The notes beneath the pieces are model-generated. The model did no database searches, was not told the origin of the DNA, and saw only the letters and a list, made by a program, of their open reading frames with translations. A stretch of DNA of 6,441 nt, from assembly GCA_003696125.1 (NCBI GenBank), contig RFHZ01000702.1, positions 1-6,441 on the forward strand. The letters are read 5' to 3'. Below, piece after piece: positions 4,439 to 6,441 of this stretch. The stretch comes from Nitrospinota bacterium (GTDB taxonomy: Bacteria > Tectomicrobia > Entotheonellia > J063). Positions within the stretch are counted from its first letter, which is position 1. Each line of letters opens with the position of its first letter. A program made the position numbers and the translations under genes.

Positions 4439-5983
4439 ATGCATAACGGGTATCGATCATGGGGAGTACGGGTTGTATGCACGCTTATGGTGGTAGGACT
4501 ATGGATCTTACCGGTCAGGGCAGCCGAATTCCGGATCGCTGTCGGTATCGATCCTGACACGCTCGATCCGGCCCAGATGACCACTACAACGGTCGCCAAC
4601 ATCGTTGACTACGTGGTGGAAACCCTCACCAAGCTTGCCCCGGACGGGAGCGTACAACCCTATCTGGCCGAGCGATGGTCTGCCTCGGCTGATGGTTTGC
4701 AGTACACCTTTACCCTCCGCAAAGGGGTAACCTTTCATGATGGAACGCCGTTTGATGCCCAGGCGGTAAAATGGAACTTTGATCGCCTGAAAGATCCGAC
4801 GGTACGGGTACCGATCCGCGCTCCCTACCCGATCGAACAGACCGAAATCGTCGATGCCTCGACGGTACGGGTCACCCTCAAGCGCCCCTTTGTGCCGTTT
4901 ATCAGTGCGCTCTCCTGGACCACCGCCGGCCTGGTCTCTCCCGGCTCGGTAAACAAAAAGGGGAATTCGTACAAAAACTATACCCACATCGTGGGCACCG
5001 GTCCCTATCGCTTTGAGAGCCGCAAAAAGGGGGAACGGATCAGCATGACCAGGTTTGAAGGGTACTGGGGACCCAAGCCGTACTATGACCGGGTCGTGTT
5101 TCGTATCGTCCCGGAAGCAGCCACACGGGAGAGCCTGTTGCTGGCCGGGCAGGCCGATCTCACCATCCTGCCCCCGGTGGCCGATATTCCTGCGCTGCAG
5201 AGCAACTCTGCCGTAAAGGTGCTCCTGGCCCCGAGTGACCGGACCATCTTCATCGCCATCAACACGCAGGATCCTTTGTTGAAGGATCGACGGGTGCGGC
5301 AGGCCCTCAACTATGCGGTGGATAAGGAGGCGATCATCAAGAACGTCCTCTTTGGTGCTGCTGATCCGATGGATGCGCCGATGGCACCCAGCCTCTTCGG
5401 GTACTGCAAGGCGGGCCGGTACGAGTTTGATCAGGCCAAGGCCAAACAGCTCCTCGCCGACGCAGGTGTTGCTCCTGGCACCAAGATCTCTCTCATCCAC
5501 CCCACCGGCCGCTATGTGCAGGATAAGGAGGCCACCCAGGCCATTGCCGGGTACCTGCGCGAGGTGGGACTGGAACCCCAGATTCAAACCATGGACTGGC
5601 CTTCCTATGTCCGCACCATCATCACCCCTTTAGACAAAGGGAACAAGACACAGTTGCACTACCTGGGCTGGGCCCCGGCCTTTCTCGATGCCAGCCAGCA
5701 GGTCTTACAGTTTCTCTCTACCTATGCCCCACCAAACGGCCTAGAGACGACCTTTTACCGCAATCCCCAGGTCGATGAGTGGATCCGGGCGGCAGAGAGT
5801 GAGAGCTCACCGGAAAAGCGCAAGGAACTCTACTGCAAGATCTCCAGGCAGGTCTGGGAAGATGCGCCCTGGATCTTCCTCTGGGTCCAGCGCTTTCCGA
5901 TCATCTACTCGGCCAAGGTCACCGGTGTCGGCTCCCTGCCCAACGAGAAGTTCGATGCCGTGTATGCCCGACCGGCCCAGTAG
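4439..5983 (+). CDS. peptide-type ABC transporter substrate-binding protein, SBP family 5
   Basis: A 514-residue periplasmic binding protein of the DppA/OppA/GsiB type. The N-terminus is a Sec signal peptide: Arg6 and Arg11, a hydrophobic core at about 12-24, and probable signal peptidase I cleavage after VRA or RAA (28 or 29). There is no lipobox; Cys14 lies inside the core. The mature protein begins FRIAVGIDPDTLDPAQ, the usual first strand. The family signature covers PYLAERWSASADG...TFTLRKGVTFHDGTPFDAQAVKWNFDR (about 74-116). VGTGPYRF (185-192) and DRRVRQALNYAVDKEAI (283-299) are further hallmarks. The mature chain has only two cysteines (323 and 466). It captures a small ligand, probably a di/oligopeptide or glutathione-like compound, and delivers it to the permease encoded 17 bp downstream. 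The ligand cannot be read from sequence. Nickel or sugar-opine ligands also occur in this family. Confidence 0.93.
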   Translation: MHNGYRSWGVRVVCTLMVVGLWILPVRAAEFRIAVGIDPDTLDPAQMTTTTVANIVDYVVETLTKLAPDGSVQPYLAERWSASADGLQYTFTLRKGVTFHDGTPFDAQAVKWNFDRLKDPTVRVPIRAPYPIEQTEIVDASTVRVTLKRPFVPFISALSWTTAGLVSPGSVNKKGNSYKNYTHIVGTGPYRFESRKKGERISMTRFEGYWGPKPYYDRVVFRIVPEAATRESLLLAGQADLTILPPVADIPALQSNSAVKVLLAPSDRTIFIAINTQDPLLKDRRVRQALNYAVDKEAIIKNVLFGAADPMDAPMAPSLFGYCKAGRYEFDQAKAKQLLADAGVAPGTKISLIHPTGRYVQDKEATQAIAGYLREVGLEPQIQTMDWPSYVRTIITPLDKGNKTQLHYLGWAPAFLDASQQVLQFLSTYAPPNGLETTFYRNPQVDEWIRAAESESSPEKRKELYCKISRQVWEDAPWIFLWVQRFPIIYSAKVTGVGSLPNEKFDAVYARPAQ

Positions 5984-6000
5984 ACGGAAGACGAGAGGCT

Positions 6001-6441
6001 ATGACCTTTCTCCGTTACTTTGTCCATCGGCTTATCGCCTCGGTGATCACCCTGCTCGGGGTCTCTTTCATCGTCTTCCTGATGGTCCGACTCCTGCCAG
6101 GAGATCCGGCACGGGTCATTGCCGGGCTCCTGGCCAGCGAGGAGGATGTGGCCCTGATCCGGGTCCAACTGGGACTGGATAAACCGCTCCATGTCCAGTA
6201 CGGGATCTTTCTCCTGCGGGCCCTGCAGGGAGATCTGGGCCGGTCGGCCCGCACCTCAGACCCGGTGATCAAAGAGATATGGGCTCGCTTCCCGGCCACC
6301 TTAAAGCTGGCCGTGATCAGCACCCTGCTGGCTACCCTCTTCGGGGTGGCAGGAGGGGTGATAGCGGCCACACGCCCCTATTCGAGCTTCGACTACCTGG
6401 TCTCGGTGATCACCCTGCTCGGGGTCTCCATGCCGGTATAC
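6001..6441 (+). CDS. peptide-type ABC transporter permease, DppB/GsiC-like (3' end outside window)
   Basis: 147 residues are visible, running open to the window edge; the family is usually about 300-340 long. The N-terminal part is typical of DppB-type permeases: a basic cytosolic start (FVHRLIAS), a first membrane helix ending in VRLLPGDPA (29-37), and the periplasmic segment with LGLDKPLHVQYG. GDLGRSARTSDPV and WARFPATLKLAV then lead into the second helix. The protein would form half of the inner-membrane channel with a DppC-type partner and ATPases expected downstream. It starts 17 bp after the binding-protein gene with only a poor GAGAGG site 2 nt from the ATG, so it probably depends on the upstream gene for transcription and perhaps translation. 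A 27-bp sequence occurs twice inside it. Confidence 0.92.
   Translation, partial: MTFLRYFVHRLIASVITLLGVSFIVFLMVRLLPGDPARVIAGLLASEEDVALIRVQLGLDKPLHVQYGIFLLRALQGDLGRSARTSDPVIKEIWARFPATLKLAVISTLLATLFGVAGGVIAATRPYSSFDYLVSVITLLGVSMPVY
6039..6065 (+). repeat. first copy of a 27-bp exact direct repeat inside the permease gene
   Basis: The 27 bases at 6039-6065 recur exactly at 6402-6428, 363 bp (121 codons) later and in the same reading frame. The first copy encodes SVITLLGVS in the first membrane helix (residues 14-22). Confidence 0.85.
6402..6428 (+). repeat. second copy of the 27-bp exact direct repeat inside the permease gene
   Basis: Identical to 6039-6065. It encodes SVITLLGVS at residues 135-143, at the start of a later membrane helix. 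Both places normally carry similar LLGVS-type residues in this family, so similarity is expected, but exact identity over 27 bases is not required by the protein. Confidence 0.85.

Noticed and set aside
4439-4525. Twin-arginine or lipoprotein signal at the start of the binding protein.
   Set aside because: There is no adjacent Arg pair with the following consensus, and Cys14 is inside the hydrophobic core rather than at a lipobox; a plain Sec signal fits.
4508-5587. A 359-codon open frame on the minus strand inside the solute-binding protein gene.
   Set aside because: It is wholly antisense to a clear family 5 binding protein, resembles no family I recognise, and is the kind of long shadow frame that GC-rich codon use produces.

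Overview
The window is moderately GC-rich and tightly packed with ordinary bacterial genes. It looks like a chromosomal segment of a Gram-negative, diderm bacterium. The reasons are a PEP-CTERM surface-sorting tail (a system of diderm bacteria), a tat operon whose TatA/B subunit resembles those of Deltaproteobacteria-type lineages, and a Sec-exported periplasmic binding protein without a lipobox. The exact phylum cannot be fixed from these genes. Nothing here points to a phage, plasmid or defence island.

Layout from left to right. Positions 1-159 hold the 3' end of a gene whose product carries a PEP-CTERM exosortase signal. A convergent class V aminotransferase of the isopenicillin-N-epimerase-like type follows (248-1399, minus). 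Upstream of it lies a short palindromic, MITE-like repeat (1428-1554) with 13-bp imperfect terminal inverted repeats and degenerate 9-bp units. A divergent M20 metallopeptidase (1742-2839, plus) has a near-consensus sigma70 promoter at 1634-1662. Convergent to it is a minus-strand operon read from about 4237 down to 2873: tatA/B-type subunit, tatC, then acylphosphatase. The tatC and acylphosphatase genes directly abut (TAG|ATG). From about 4334 to the window end a plus-strand peptide ABC-transporter operon begins, with a family 5 solute-binding protein and then a DppB-type permease cut off by the window edge.

The two operons diverge from the 287-bp region 4152-4438, which is the most information-rich non-coding stretch. 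It holds a proposed minus promoter for tat, a proposed plus promoter for the transporter, and a small palindrome midway between their -35 boxes. A 13-bp palindrome sits over the predicted transporter start site, and a perfect 12-bp inverted repeat lies in the tat leader.

Functionally, the M20 peptidase and the peptide-type ABC transporter would fit uptake and breakdown of peptides or N-acyl amino acids, but they are in separate transcription units and the link is only inference. The tat genes export folded proteins and the acylphosphatase is a small cytosolic enzyme; the latter's link to Tat is not evident. I see no clearly undescribed biological system. The most novel-looking items are the palindromic repeat and the regulatory structures of the 4152-4438 region.
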